Part shown: positions 42,139 to 51,418 of the stretch, in pieces
Layout: each line of letters starts with the position of its first letter
Numbering within the stretch: position 1 is the stretch's first letter
Assembly: GCA_027490145.1 (NCBI GenBank)
Contig: JAIXYQ010000006.1
Coordinates: 391,373 to 455,372 of the forward strand
Source: Planctomycetaceae bacterium
Lineage (GTDB): Bacteria; Planctomycetota; Phycisphaerae; Phycisphaerales; SM1A02
Length of the DNA: 64,000 bases
Direction: 5' to 3'
The notes under the pieces: model-generated
Database searches by the model: none
What the model was told of the DNA's origin: nothing
Seen by the model: the letters and a program-made list of their open reading frames with translations, nothing else
Translations under genes and position numbers: made by a program

Positions 42139-42774
42139 ATGACGATCCGATCGCCCGGGCATTCCAGCGCCGACAAGCCACCCGTGATGGCTGCCGTCGC
42201 CTGCTTGGCAGCAGCGGTCTGGTCCCTCACGGGCGCGACCGACATCGGGGTCTGGGCGTTCGAGGTCCTGCCGCTCGGGCTGGGCATCGTGCTGCTGGGT
42301 GCGTTCCGCAAGCGGCTTCCGCTGCACCCGTTCACCTCCACGGTCCTGGCGGTGGGCTTCATCATGCAGTGCATCGGAGGCCGCTACACCTTCTCGGCCG
42401 TACCCCTGCCCGATATCGTCATCAACGGCCTTGGCCTGACGCGCAACCCCATCGACCGGATCGGCCATGTGCTGCAGGGGTTCATCTCGGCGGTGTTCCT
42501 GTGCGATGTGGTCGTGCGGCGTACCCCGTTGCAGCCGGGCTGGTGGCTCACGGCGCTCGTCATCGGCACGAGCCTGGGTTTCTCGGCGTTCTACGAGCTT
42601 GCCGAAGCCTGGATGGTCATCGGCTTCTATCCCGACGCCGGTCCGGAGTGGCTGGGCACGCAGGGCGATCCGTGGGATGCCCAGTGGGACATGACGATGG
42701 CGCTCATCGGCGCCGTGCTCGCCATGATCACGGTGCCGCGGCTGGTGCCCGGGCCACGCGCGACGTGTCCTTGA
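42139..42774 (+). CDS. YjdF/DUF2238-type integral membrane protein
   Basis: 211 residues with about six membrane segments. Family marks: G-G-R-Y-T-F-S-A-V-P-L-P-D, N-P-I-D-R-I-G-H-V-L-Q-G-F and G-D-P-W-D-A-Q-W-D-M-T-M-A-L-I-G-A. Function unknown in the family. Divergent from the redoxin/heme gene (about 190 bases between). The last 47 bases overlap the end of the convergent dual-esterase gene. Confidence 0.88.
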   Translation: MTIRSPGHSSADKPPVMAAVACLAAAVWSLTGATDIGVWAFEVLPLGLGIVLLGAFRKRLPLHPFTSTVLAVGFIMQCIGGRYTFSAVPLPDIVINGLGLTRNPIDRIGHVLQGFISAVFLCDVVVRRTPLQPGWWLTALVIGTSLGFSAFYELAEAWMVIGFYPDAGPEWLGTQGDPWDAQWDMTMALIGAVLAMITVPRLVPGPRATCP

Positions 42775-44542
42775 AGAACGCCCACACGCGCTCGGCTCCC
42801 TTGAAGGCAGCTATGGGTGCGTTGCCTCCACGGCGCGACCGCGTACCGGGCCAACCGTGGCCACCCGCGCTGTCGACGACGACCTCCGTCACGGCCCCAC
42901 CTGGCCCAGCCGCGTAGTTCGTGGTGGTGATCGTCCCTGCCGTGACGATGTCGCCCTTCGGCGTCGACGCGTTGGCCTTCACCCAGAAGTCGACCACCTC
43001 CGCCAACGGCTTGTACGGCGTCGACTGCGCGTTGCGGACCAAGGGGTTCCTGCTCATGCCACCCTCCAGCGGGACCTCCTCGTCCTTCGCTCCGTTGATG
43101 ATGAGGATGGGCAGCGGCGTGGATGGCGACCGATCGAACGAGAACATGCTCGCCACGACCGGAGCGACCGCCGCGAGCCGCTCGGCACGCGCCGCCGCGT
43201 AGACGAAGGTCATCATGCCACCGTTGGACCCGCCGGTCATGAAGATGCGCGCCGGATCGGCGCCGTGATCACGCACCAGCGTGTCGATGAGGGCGTCGAA
43301 GTACCGGAGGTCATCTGCATCACGCACCTGCCGCCGCAAGAGGTGCCCGGTGTTCCAGGCCCGCCGCCCGTCGCCGAAGTCCGTGCCCTGCGCGTACACC
43401 GCCATGAAGCCGTTGGCGCGCGCAACGGCATCGAATCCGGAGGTCTGCCGCATCTGCTCGGCGCTGCCCATGCCGCCATGCAGCACCAGGACGGCCGGCC
43501 GCGTCTGCCCCACCGCCGGCGGGTTCACCACGATGGCGCTGCGCTTCGCACCCTTCACCATGACGGCGATCTCGCCATCCTTGCGCGGTTGCAGCGTGGC
43601 GGGAGCGCCGAATGCCTTGCGGTAGAACGCCCAGGCTCGGTCACCGAGCGCCCGGAGCGTCTTCATCGGATCGTGCTCGACACCCTCCAGCGGCAGCCAA
43701 TCGTGCTGGATGCCGAGCTTCACGAGGTGCTCATGGAACTCCTTGTTCATCGCGAAGGTCTCGTCACGGTCACCGACGGCGATCCGCAGCAGCGTGTCCT
43801 GCTTGAGTTGGTCGGCCCTCTGCTCCGCAAGCACCCAGGGGCTGACCTGGCGGAAGGTGGCACGATCGCCGTACACGCGTTCGAGCAGCCCGTCGCGCGC
43901 ACGGGGATTGGCGCGCGGCGTGCGCTCGAAGTCCGGGTCGAGCGGACCCGCACCGAGCATCGACACCGCGCGGAACAGCTCGGGGTGCGCGAAGCCCAGG
44001 CGCGCCGCGCCGTAGCCGCCCATGCTGAAGCCGTCGAGCAGCCTGCCTTCGCGGGTGGGGATCGTGCGGTACGTCGCGTCGATGTGCGGCACGAGGTCCT
44101 TCACGATCATGCTCTCGATCGGCGTCGAGCCATCCTTCCAGTCGACGTACATCCCCTGCGAGAGCCCATTGACGAAGACCACGAAGCACGGCGGCGTGGA
44201 GCCGGATTCGATCGCCTCATCGACGAGCCGAGCCAGCGGCGCGATGCCTGCGGCGCCCCCGCCGGAGCCATGCAGCCAGTACACCACCGGGAATCGTGCA
44301 TCAGGACCCCGGTCATGCGCAGCCGGCGTGTAGAGGTGGTAGCTCACCGTTGCCTTGGCGCACGCGCTCTCGAAGGTGTGGAAGGACACCCGTGGCGCAC
44401 TGACGGCCGGCGTGACCCACTCGGTCGCCTTGGTCGGCGCAGACTTCGTGGGCGATGCGGATCCCCGGCCGGGCACGGGATCCTGATGTGCCGCGGTCGT
44501 GGCCGCGACCGTCGCGTGGAGCACAAGGCAGACGAGGATCAT
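42728..44542 (-). CDS. Secreted double esterase: esterase D-like + PHB depolymerase/LpqC-like
   Basis: 604 residues from the ATG at 44542, which begins a signal peptide (MILVCLVLHATVAATTAAH); no strong ribosome site, so an upstream GTG/TTG is possible. Domain 1 (about 45-310): G-F-S-M-G-G-Y-G with Ser173, paralogous to the esterase at 38691. Domain 2 (about 325-595): H-G-G-M-G-S-A-E-Q-M, G-G-S-N-G-G-M-M with Ser439, N-G-A-K-D-E-E-V-P acid, and A-G-G-H-G-W-P-G His. Domain 2 resembles the polyester/feruloyl esterase group. Two complete active sites in one chain suggest concerted cleavage of a complex ester. Confidence 0.88.
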   Translation of the reverse strand: MILVCLVLHATVAATTAAHQDPVPGRGSASPTKSAPTKATEWVTPAVSAPRVSFHTFESACAKATVSYHLYTPAAHDRGPDARFPVVYWLHGSGGGAAGIAPLARLVDEAIESGSTPPCFVVFVNGLSQGMYVDWKDGSTPIESMIVKDLVPHIDATYRTIPTREGRLLDGFSMGGYGAARLGFAHPELFRAVSMLGAGPLDPDFERTPRANPRARDGLLERVYGDRATFRQVSPWVLAEQRADQLKQDTLLRIAVGDRDETFAMNKEFHEHLVKLGIQHDWLPLEGVEHDPMKTLRALGDRAWAFYRKAFGAPATLQPRKDGEIAVMVKGAKRSAIVVNPPAVGQTRPAVLVLHGGMGSAEQMRQTSGFDAVARANGFMAVYAQGTDFGDGRRAWNTGHLLRRQVRDADDLRYFDALIDTLVRDHGADPARIFMTGGSNGGMMTFVYAAARAERLAAVAPVVASMFSFDRSPSTPLPILIINGAKDEEVPLEGGMSRNPLVRNAQSTPYKPLAEVVDFWVKANASTPKGDIVTAGTITTTNYAAGPGGAVTEVVVDSAGGHGWPGTRSRRGGNAPIAAFKGAERVWAFFKDTSRVARAPAAAP

Positions 44543-44699
44543 CAAGCGGTGCAGCGGCAAGGGTGGGGCTCCTGGTCGGTGCCGGTGTCGGCAACCGCCA
44601 TGATTGTCGCCGATTCGCCGGATCGGACACCGCCCATGGACGACGTGCCGGCAGGCCCGACGGCCAGCCGGGTGATCCCGCCTCAGGTGCCACCAGCCG

Positions 44700-46217
44700 T
44701 CACGGGACGGGGCCCACCGCCTCCGTGGACGCGACCGGCGTCGCCAGCACGTTGCCGCCGCCGAGCGCCTGGTACGCATTGACGATGGCTGACAGCTGCT
44801 CCCGCTTGGTCTCGATCAGGATGAGCTTCGCGTCGATCAGGTCCCGCTGGGCGAACAGCACCTCGCTGTACTCCGCCCGGGCATTCTGGAAGAGACGCAT
44901 CGCCGAGGCGACGGATCCCTCGAGCGACAGCAGTTGCTGGGCCTTGAAGTCGATGCTCTTGCCGTAGTTGCTCACCATGCTCAGGCGGGTCACCACCTCG
45001 GTGAACGCATTCAGCACCGTCTGCTGGTACTCGTACATGGCCATGAGCTGCTTGGCATTCGTGGCCTGGTACTCGGCCTCCAGTTCCTTGGTGTTGAGCA
45101 GCGGCGCCACCAGTCCACCCGCGATGTTGGCCGCGACCGACTCGGGCGTCTGGAACATGAAGTCCGCACTGTTGGCGTCGAATGCCGCACCGCCGGTGAG
45201 CGTCAGGCTCGGGTAGAAGGCCGTGCGCGCCACGTTGATCTCGAGGCCCGCGGCCTGGATCTCCAGTTCGGCGCGGCGGATGTCGGGGCGATTGCGCAGG
45301 AGTTCCGACGGCACCCCGGTGTTCAGCGCATCGTTGTCGAGCGACAGGAAGCCCTTGCTGTTGCGCTCGATCGTGCCCGGGAAGCGGCCGGCCAGCGTGC
45401 ACAGCCTGTTCTCCGCCTGCACGATCTCCTGCATCACGATCATCCGCTCGCTCTCGTTGCGGCTGACCTCGGCCTCGAATCGCTGCACGGCGAGCTCCGT
45501 CTCGCGCGCGGCCTGCTTCTTGGAGCGGGCGATGTCCAGGCTCTGCCGCTGCAGCACGATGGCCTGGTCGATCACCTCCAACCGCGTATCGAGCGAGAGC
45601 AGCGTGTAGTAGGTCTCGGCGATCTCGGCGACGAGCCGCGTGATGACGTAGTTGCGCCCCTCGCGCGAACCGAGGAACTCCAGCCGCGCGGCCTCCTTCG
45701 CATCCCGGAGGCGGCCCCAGATGTCCAGTTCCCACGAGAACTCGGCGGCCACCAGGAATCCCGGCAACGGGTCGGCGAACGGAACACCGGGTGCGATCTC
45801 GAGCTGCTCCTCGACGGCACCCTCCGGCGTCACCGTCGACGGCTTGGCGAGCGATGCCCCGCCCACCGCCTCGACCGTGGGCATGAGGGCGCCTGACTTC
45901 CCGAGCACCTTGCTCCCGGCGATCTCGATGCGCTCCGCGAGGATCTTGAGTTCAAGGTTGTTCTTCAGCGCCTCGGCGATGAGTCCGGTGAGCACGGGAT
46001 CGTGGAAGAAGTCCTCGATGCTCGTCAACGCCGAACTCGGTGCGGCGGACGCGCTGCCCGGCACCTTGGGGAACTCCTTCGGCACCATCGGCCCCGGATC
46101 GGCGTCGCGGTGCGTCGGCACCGAGCACGCCGAGAGCGCAAGGACCAGGGATGAGAGCACGGGCACCGACCATCGCCGGCGCCGAGAGGCGATGAAGAAG
46201 GAACGATCAGGCATCAT
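44700..46217 (-). CDS. RND-efflux outer membrane factor (TolC/OprM-like) lipoprotein
   Basis: 505 residues with lipobox A-L-S-A-C near residue 31. Long paired helices and repeated O-E-P landmarks (E-I-A-E-T-Y-Y-T-L-L-S-L-D; L-L-R-N-R-P-D-I-R-R-A-E; F-Y-P-S-L-T-L-T-G-G) identify the OprM/CusC group. Forms the outer-membrane channel of the tripartite pump. It overlaps the end of the inner-membrane pump gene by 11 bases, so it is the last gene of the operon. Confidence 0.95.
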   Translation of the reverse strand: MMPDRSFFIASRRRRWSVPVLSSLVLALSACSVPTHRDADPGPMVPKEFPKVPGSASAAPSSALTSIEDFFHDPVLTGLIAEALKNNLELKILAERIEIAGSKVLGKSGALMPTVEAVGGASLAKPSTVTPEGAVEEQLEIAPGVPFADPLPGFLVAAEFSWELDIWGRLRDAKEAARLEFLGSREGRNYVITRLVAEIAETYYTLLSLDTRLEVIDQAIVLQRQSLDIARSKKQAARETELAVQRFEAEVSRNESERMIVMQEIVQAENRLCTLAGRFPGTIERNSKGFLSLDNDALNTGVPSELLRNRPDIRRAELEIQAAGLEINVARTAFYPSLTLTGGAAFDANSADFMFQTPESVAANIAGGLVAPLLNTKELEAEYQATNAKQLMAMYEYQQTVLNAFTEVVTRLSMVSNYGKSIDFKAQQLLSLEGSVASAMRLFQNARAEYSEVLFAQRDLIDAKLILIETKREQLSAIVNAYQALGGGNVLATPVASTEAVGPVP

Positions 46218-49200
46218 GGTGCACCTCGGTGGGCGTGGCGTGTTCGATCGTCTCGGTGAGTGGCTCCTCGGCCTCGTCGCGGAGCAGCTTCTTCCCGTCG
46301 CTGATTCCGGCGAACACGACGTAGAGGCCGGGGATGAGGAACACGCCGATCTCCGTGCCCAGCAGCATGCCCCCGAAGCCGGTCGCCCCGATCGTGCGGT
46401 TGCCGATGGCGCCCGCCCCGGTCGCCATCACGAGCGGTACGAGGCCGGAGATGAACGCGAACGAGGTCATCTGGATCGGCCTCAGTCGTGACCGCGCACC
46501 CTCGATGGCGGCCTCGGCGATGGAGGCCCCGGCACGTCGCCGCTGCACGGCGAACTCGACGATGAGGATGGCATTCTTGCCCAGCAGGCCGACCAGCATG
46601 ATCAGCCCGATCTGGGAGTAGACGTCGTTGGCCAGCCCGAGCCGGCTCAGCAGGAAGAACGAGCCGCAGATCCCCACGGGAAGCGAGACGATGACCGCCA
46701 GGGGGAGGATGAAGCTCTCGTACTGGGCCACCAGCACCAGGTAGACGAACGCCACGACGATCAGGAACAGGTAGATCGACTCGTTGCCCTTGCGGGCCTC
46801 GTCGTACGAGAGGCCCTCCCAGCCGACACCGAATCCCTTGGGCAGCACCTGGTCGGCCACCTCCTGGATCGCCTGGATCGCCTGGCCACTGCTGTAGCCG
46901 GCCGCCGGGGCGCCCTGGATGGTGGCGGAGGGATAGAGATTGTACCGGGTGATCTCGTTGAGGCCCTGCTTGGGCTCAAGGCGCATGAACGACGAATACG
47001 CCACCGGCTCGCCGGCCTCGTTGTTGACGAACATGTTCGCGAGGTCGCTCGGCATGCGACGGAACTCGGGCGCAGCCTGCACATACACCTTGTAGAACTG
47101 GCCGAACCGCACGAATCCCTGCTCGTAGGTGCTGCCGATCATGATGTTCAGGTTGTCCAGTGCCTTGCCGATGGACACGCCCTTCTGCATCGCGACGTCG
47201 TTGTCGATCACCAGTTCGTACTGCGGGTAGTTGCTCGTGAAGAACGTGAACAGGCCCGTGAGTTCCTTCCGCTGCCCGAGCGCATCCATGAAGGCACCCG
47301 TCACGCGACCGAGTTCGGCGTAGTCCTGGCGGTTGGTCTTGTCGAGCAACCGCATCGAGAAGCCGCCGGCGGCGCCGAAGCCCGGCACGGCGGGCGGCTC
47401 GAAGAACTCGACCTTGACGTCGGTCAGCTTCCTGCACCTGGTCTCGAGTTCCTCGATGACCTGTCGCGCCGTGAGTTCGCGCTTGTCCCAGTCGGCCAGG
47501 TTGATGATGCAGGTGCCGGCGTTCGAGCCGCGCCCCTCCGTCAGCACTTCGTAGCCGGCGAGCGAGGTCACCGAGACGACTTCCGGCAGCTCCTTCGCGA
47601 TGGCCTGGAGTTCGCCCGACTTGGCGTTGGTGTACTCGAGCGTCGAACCTGCCGGCGTCTGGATGATGCCGTAGATCACGCCCTGGTCCTCGTTGGGGAT
47701 GAAGCCGCTCGGCAGGCCCCTGTTGAGGATCACCACACCGACCGCGAACGAGCCGATCACCGCCATGGTGAGTGCGCGGCGGGTCACGATGCCGCGCAGG
47801 ACCCCCGCGTAGCCATTCACGACCCGGTCGACCAGTCGGTCGAACGGACGCTGCAGCAATGGAACGAGCGCGATGAGGATGCCCAGCGGCCCCCACAGCG
47901 TGTAGGCGAGCCAGGCGATGAACCCCACCGCAGGCACGCCGAACAGCAGCTGCCGTGCCCTGCCCCGCATCCAGGATCCCGCATGGGCCGACGGTGCGTG
48001 GCCAGCACCATGCGCATGGGGCTTCAGGATCATCGCGCACAGCACCGGGGTGAGCGTCAGGGCCACGACGCCTGAGAGGATGATGGCCGTGGCCATCGTG
48101 ATGCCGAACTGCCCGTAGAACGCACCCACCGGACCGGGCACGAAGGTCACGGGCACGAACACGGCCGACATCACGAGGGTGATGGCGATGATGGCGCCGC
48201 TGATCTCGTGAAGGACCTCCATCGAGGCTGCGTACGGGGACAGGGACTTGTCCCGCATCTTGGCATGGACCGCTTCGACCACCACGATCGCGTCATCGAC
48301 CACGACCCCGATGGCGAGCACCATGGCAAAGAGCGTGATCAGGTTGATGGACAGCCCGAACAGCTTGAGGACGAAGAACGTCCCGATGAGCGAGACCGGC
48401 ACGGCCAGCGTGGGGATCAGCGTGGATCGCAGGTCGCCCAGGAACATGTACACCACGAGGCAGACGAGCACGAACGCCTCGAGCAGCGTGTGCAGCACCT
48501 TCTCGATCGATGCATCGAGGAACTTCGAGACGTCATAGGCGATCTGGTAGTCCATGCCCGGGGGAAAGGACTCGGCCTTGATGGTCTCCAGGGCCGCCTT
48601 CACCTCCTCGATCACCGCGCTGGCGTTCGAGCCCGGCGCCTGCTTGAGCACGATCGAGGTGGCGGGATGGCCATCGATGTTCGAGTAGATGTCGAAGAAC
48701 TCCGAGCCGAGCTCGATCTCGGCGACGTCCTTGAGCCGCAGGATCTCGCCCTCCGGCGTGGCACGCAGGATGATGTCCGCGTACTGCTCCGGCCGGTCGT
48801 ACCGACCGACGTAGGTCAGCACGTACTCCTTGGACTGCGACGTGCGGCCCGTGGCCTGGCCGAGCCGTCCGGGCGAACCGATCACGCTCTGCTCGGCGAG
48901 CGCTTCCATCACGTGCTGCGAGGAGATCCCGTAGGCCCGCATGCGCTCGGGATTCAGCCACACGCGCATCGCATACGCGCGGTTGCCGAGGTTCCTGGGC
49001 AGGCCCATCCCCTGGATGCGCTTGAGCACCGGCATCACGTTCGCGTTGGCGAAGTTGAAGAGGAACGCCTGGTCGGCCCCGGGGTCGGTGCTGAAGACGT
49101 TCACGTACATCAGGAGGCTCGGCACCACCTGGCTGACGAGGATGCCCTCGCGCTGCACCAGGGGCGGCAGTCGGCTCATCACGATGTTCACGCGGTTCTG

Positions 49201-49521
49201 GACGTTGACGACGTTGATGTCCGGGTCCGTGCCCGGCTCGAAGTAGATGCGGATCGTGGCCTCGCCCGCGCTCGTGGCGTCGGAGGCGATGTACCGCATG
49301 TTCTGCACGCCGTTGATCGACTGCTCAAGCGGGATCAGCACGGCGTCGACGAGCACGTCGGCGCTCGCACCCGGGTAGGCGATCGCGACCTCGACGGTCG
49401 GCGGTGCGATCGACGGGTACTGTGAGATCGGCAACGTGCGGATCCCCAGCCCCCCGAGGAAGAGGAGGATGATCGAGATCACGATCGCCAGGGCGGGACG
49501 GTGGAGGATCTTCGTGAACAT
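46207..49521 (-). CDS. RND inner-membrane efflux pump (AcrB/HAE1-like)
   Basis: 1104 residues, slightly longer than the usual 1030-1050 because of an insertion at about residues 500-560 (H-A-H-G-A-G-H-A-P-S-A-H region). The proton-relay Asp pair is seen in G-V-V-V-D-D-A-I-V-V-V-E. N-terminal F-x-x-x-x-x-R-P-x-x-A and P-V-S-L-I-G-T-F, plus the C-terminal F-G-G-M-L-L-G-T, are normal for the family. Exports hydrophobic or amphipathic compounds using the proton gradient. It lies 36 bases after the membrane fusion protein gene. Ends in a His-rich tail (T-P-T-E-V-H-H-D-A). Confidence 0.96.
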   Translation of the reverse strand: MFTKILHRPALAIVISIILLFLGGLGIRTLPISQYPSIAPPTVEVAIAYPGASADVLVDAVLIPLEQSINGVQNMRYIASDATSAGEATIRIYFEPGTDPDINVVNVQNRVNIVMSRLPPLVQREGILVSQVVPSLLMYVNVFSTDPGADQAFLFNFANANVMPVLKRIQGMGLPRNLGNRAYAMRVWLNPERMRAYGISSQHVMEALAEQSVIGSPGRLGQATGRTSQSKEYVLTYVGRYDRPEQYADIILRATPEGEILRLKDVAEIELGSEFFDIYSNIDGHPATSIVLKQAPGSNASAVIEEVKAALETIKAESFPPGMDYQIAYDVSKFLDASIEKVLHTLLEAFVLVCLVVYMFLGDLRSTLIPTLAVPVSLIGTFFVLKLFGLSINLITLFAMVLAIGVVVDDAIVVVEAVHAKMRDKSLSPYAASMEVLHEISGAIIAITLVMSAVFVPVTFVPGPVGAFYGQFGITMATAIILSGVVALTLTPVLCAMILKPHAHGAGHAPSAHAGSWMRGRARQLLFGVPAVGFIAWLAYTLWGPLGILIALVPLLQRPFDRLVDRVVNGYAGVLRGIVTRRALTMAVIGSFAVGVVILNRGLPSGFIPNEDQGVIYGIIQTPAGSTLEYTNAKSGELQAIAKELPEVVSVTSLAGYEVLTEGRGSNAGTCIINLADWDKRELTARQVIEELETRCRKLTDVKVEFFEPPAVPGFGAAGGFSMRLLDKTNRQDYAELGRVTGAFMDALGQRKELTGLFTFFTSNYPQYELVIDNDVAMQKGVSIGKALDNLNIMIGSTYEQGFVRFGQFYKVYVQAAPEFRRMPSDLANMFVNNEAGEPVAYSSFMRLEPKQGLNEITRYNLYPSATIQGAPAAGYSSGQAIQAIQEVADQVLPKGFGVGWEGLSYDEARKGNESIYLFLIVVAFVYLVLVAQYESFILPLAVIVSLPVGICGSFFLLSRLGLANDVYSQIGLIMLVGLLGKNAILIVEFAVQRRRAGASIAEAAIEGARSRLRPIQMTSFAFISGLVPLVMATGAGAIGNRTIGATGFGGMLLGTEIGVFLIPGLYVVFAGISDGKKLLRDEAEEPLTETIEHATPTEVHHDA

Positions 49522-49557
49522 GGGTTGCTCCGGGTGCTGGTGTGGCGCCGTCGCGGG

Positions 49558-50706
49558 TCACTCTGCGTAGAACTTCTGGTTGGGGAGCACCTGGTCGGCG
49601 GGCCGGAACTCCACGTGCTCGAGGTGCTGGCCGTCACGGACCTCGCCGATGCCGTCCAGGACGATGCGGTCGCCCTCATCGAGTCCCTTGGCCACCACGA
49701 AGATGTCCTCGAGCTCGTGCGCGATCCCGATCTCGCGCTGGTGGGCGATGCCGTCCTCCCCGACGACGAAGACGTATCGCTTGGCGAGGATGGAGAAGGT
49801 TGCGCGCTGCGGGATGACGAGCGCACCCGGGAGCGCACGCCGGATCATGACCTTGCCGGTCTGGCCATGGCGCAGGAGATGGTCGGGGTTCGGGAAGTCC
49901 GCCCGGAAGGCGATGTTTCCCGTCTCGTTGTTGAAGTCCGCCTCGATGGCACCGATCGAGCCCCGCTGCGGGAAGACCTGCCCGTTCGCGAGCAGGAGTT
50001 CGATGTCCCGGCTCGCACCGGACTCGCCCTCCGTGGCCATGAACTCGAGGTAGCGGGCCTCGGGAACGTTGAAGTACACCCACATCACGCTGTTGTCGGA
50101 GAGCGTGGTCAGCGCATCGCCCTCGTCGACCAGGCTGCCGTGCTGCTCCTCGATTCGATCGATGATGCCGTCGAACGGAGCACGGATGGTCGTGAAGGCC
50201 AGTTCGACCTCGGCCAGCCGGACCTTCGCCTCCGCCTGCCCCAACTTGGCCTCCGCGATCGCGAGTTCCTGGGCCGAGATCACGTTGTCCTCGACGAGCT
50301 TTCGCGTGTTGGCGCACTCGATCCTCGCTGCCTCGGCCTCCGAGCGGTCAGCCTCCAGACGGGCCTGGTACACGGCGGGCACGATCTGGAACAGTTCGTC
50401 GCCGGCTTTGACCCGCTGGCCCTCCTTCACGGTGATGGGTTGCAGGAAGCCGCTGGCGAGCGGCCGGATGGTGATGTGCCGGCACGACATGATCCGGCAG
50501 ACGTACTCCTGCGTGATCGTGGTGTCCTGACGGCGCGGGCTCGTCAGCCAGATGTCGTGTCCGCCATGGCCGGCGTGGGTACTGGTTTCGCCCTGCTCGG
50601 CTCCATGCCCCGGCGCCTCGCCACCGCCGTGCGTACCGGGTCCGCATCCGGACAGAACGAGGACAGCCAAGGACACGATGCACGAACGATGGACGTTGGG
50701 GTTCAT
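49558..50706 (-). CDS. RND membrane fusion protein (AcrA/MexA-like) lipoprotein
   Basis: 382 residues from the ATG at 50706. Lipobox V-L-S-G-C at about residue 21, followed by a Gly/His-rich stretch (T-H-G-G-G-E-A-P-G-H-G-A ... H-A-G-H-G-G-H-D). The lipoyl/hairpin layout is clear: G-F-L-Q-P-I-T-V-K-E-G-Q-R-V-K-A-G-D, long helical hairpin with E-A-E-A-A-R-I-E-C, and F-T-T-I-R-A-P-F-D-G-I-I-D-R. Links the inner pump to the outer channel. First clear gene of the pump operon; a 14-base palindrome sits just upstream. Confidence 0.94.
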   Translation of the reverse strand: MNPNVHRSCIVSLAVLVLSGCGPGTHGGGEAPGHGAEQGETSTHAGHGGHDIWLTSPRRQDTTITQEYVCRIMSCRHITIRPLASGFLQPITVKEGQRVKAGDELFQIVPAVYQARLEADRSEAEAARIECANTRKLVEDNVISAQELAIAEAKLGQAEAKVRLAEVELAFTTIRAPFDGIIDRIEEQHGSLVDEGDALTTLSDNSVMWVYFNVPEARYLEFMATEGESGASRDIELLLANGQVFPQRGSIGAIEADFNNETGNIAFRADFPNPDHLLRHGQTGKVMIRRALPGALVIPQRATFSILAKRYVFVVGEDGIAHQREIGIAHELEDIFVVAKGLDEGDRIVLDGIGEVRDGQHLEHVEFRPADQVLPNQKFYAE

Positions 50707-50713
50707 GGTGGAT

Positions 50714-50727
50714 CCGGTTCGAACCGG
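50714..50727. promoter_or_regulatory. 14-base palindrome upstream of the pump operon
   Basis: CCGGTTCGAACCGG is a perfect palindrome that ends 8 bases before the membrane fusion protein start on the minus strand. Position and symmetry fit a repressor or mRNA structure controlling translation; no bound factor can be named. Confidence 0.35.
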
Positions 50728-50911
50728 GCGCAGCGAGGGCCGGCGCACGGTGGCAATGCGTGATGACGTCAACCGCGGTGAAGCGCGGAACATGCGCGAT
50801 GACGGGCGGCAACGGACCGCCCGACGTCAGTCGGGGTTCAAGGCACGATGGAACGGGGCCAGCGGACGCCGCAGGACAGCCCCACCGCGAAGGGTGGAGC
50901 GTGCTGCGTGC

Positions 50912-51265
50912 TCAGGCCGGCGGAGCGCGGCCGAACGGTGCGCAAGGCCGCCATCCGCGCGGAGCCGATACGGCTCCGGCTTGCTCGACGATTCCCGCGA
51001 TGGCGGGCGGAACCAGTTGGGCCGCGCGGATCCCATCCGTCTCGTCCTGGTCGGTGGGCTCAAGAGGCTCGTCGGCCGGAAGGCTGCAAGACGGCGTGAC
51101 CACACCGGAGCCGTGCCGCGCGGAACCAACCTGATGGCTCCCGGCCGTGACGACGACGCGATCCGACGCTGCAAAGAGCCGCTCACGCGCACCGGCCGCC
51201 GGCTCGATCGCCCATGACAGAGCGGCCAGGACGACCAGAGAGATTGTGCGGAGGATCTGAGACAC
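50912..51265 (-). CDS. Possible small exported protein upstream of the RND operon
   Basis: 117 residues from a GTG at 51265 with a plausible signal peptide (M-S-Q-I-L-R-T-I-S-L-V-V-L-A-A-L-S-W-A, then A-G-A). The mature part is low in structure-suggestive patterns, with P-T-D-Q-D-E-T-D-G and two Cys. Small exported proteins often precede RND operons, and this one is on the same strand 205 bases upstream. No family recognised; could be a chance frame. Confidence 0.45.
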   Translation of the reverse strand: MSQILRTISLVVLAALSWAIEPAAGARERLFAASDRVVVTAGSHQVGSARHGSGVVTPSCSLPADEPLEPTDQDETDGIRAAQLVPPAIAGIVEQAGAVSAPRGWRPCAPFGRAPPA

Positions 51266-51368
51266 GATGGGGATCTCAGGGAAACGCTAACTGCTGCTGG
51301 GGGCTGCGTCAAGAACAAGCGGCTTCCACGATGCACCGATCCTGCGACGGATGAGGCCGGCGGTCGAC

Positions 51369-51398
51369 TTGACGACCCCCATTCTTACGCTCTAGTAT
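51369..51398 (+). promoter_or_regulatory. Sigma-70-like promoter for dabB, possibly leaderless
   Basis: TTGACG at 51369-51374 and TAGTAT at 51393-51398 with an 18-base spacer. Transcription would start close to the dabB ATG at 51406, so the message would have almost no leader. No Shine-Dalgarno sequence is visible before the ATG, which agrees. Read by eye. Confidence 0.4.
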
Positions 51399-51418
51399 AC
51401 GCGACATGATATTCGCGT
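51399..51418. promoter_or_regulatory. Inverted repeat across the dabB start
   Basis: ACGCGA and TCGCGT are 6-base perfect arms with an 8-base centre that includes the ATG. If it is bound by a regulator it would sit at +1 and block initiation. The HTH gene after dabA is a candidate regulator. Confidence 0.3.

Noticed and set aside
48208..49425. Long plus-strand open frame opposite the RND pump
   Set aside because: Shadow of the pump; His/Arg/Asp-rich and without family marks.
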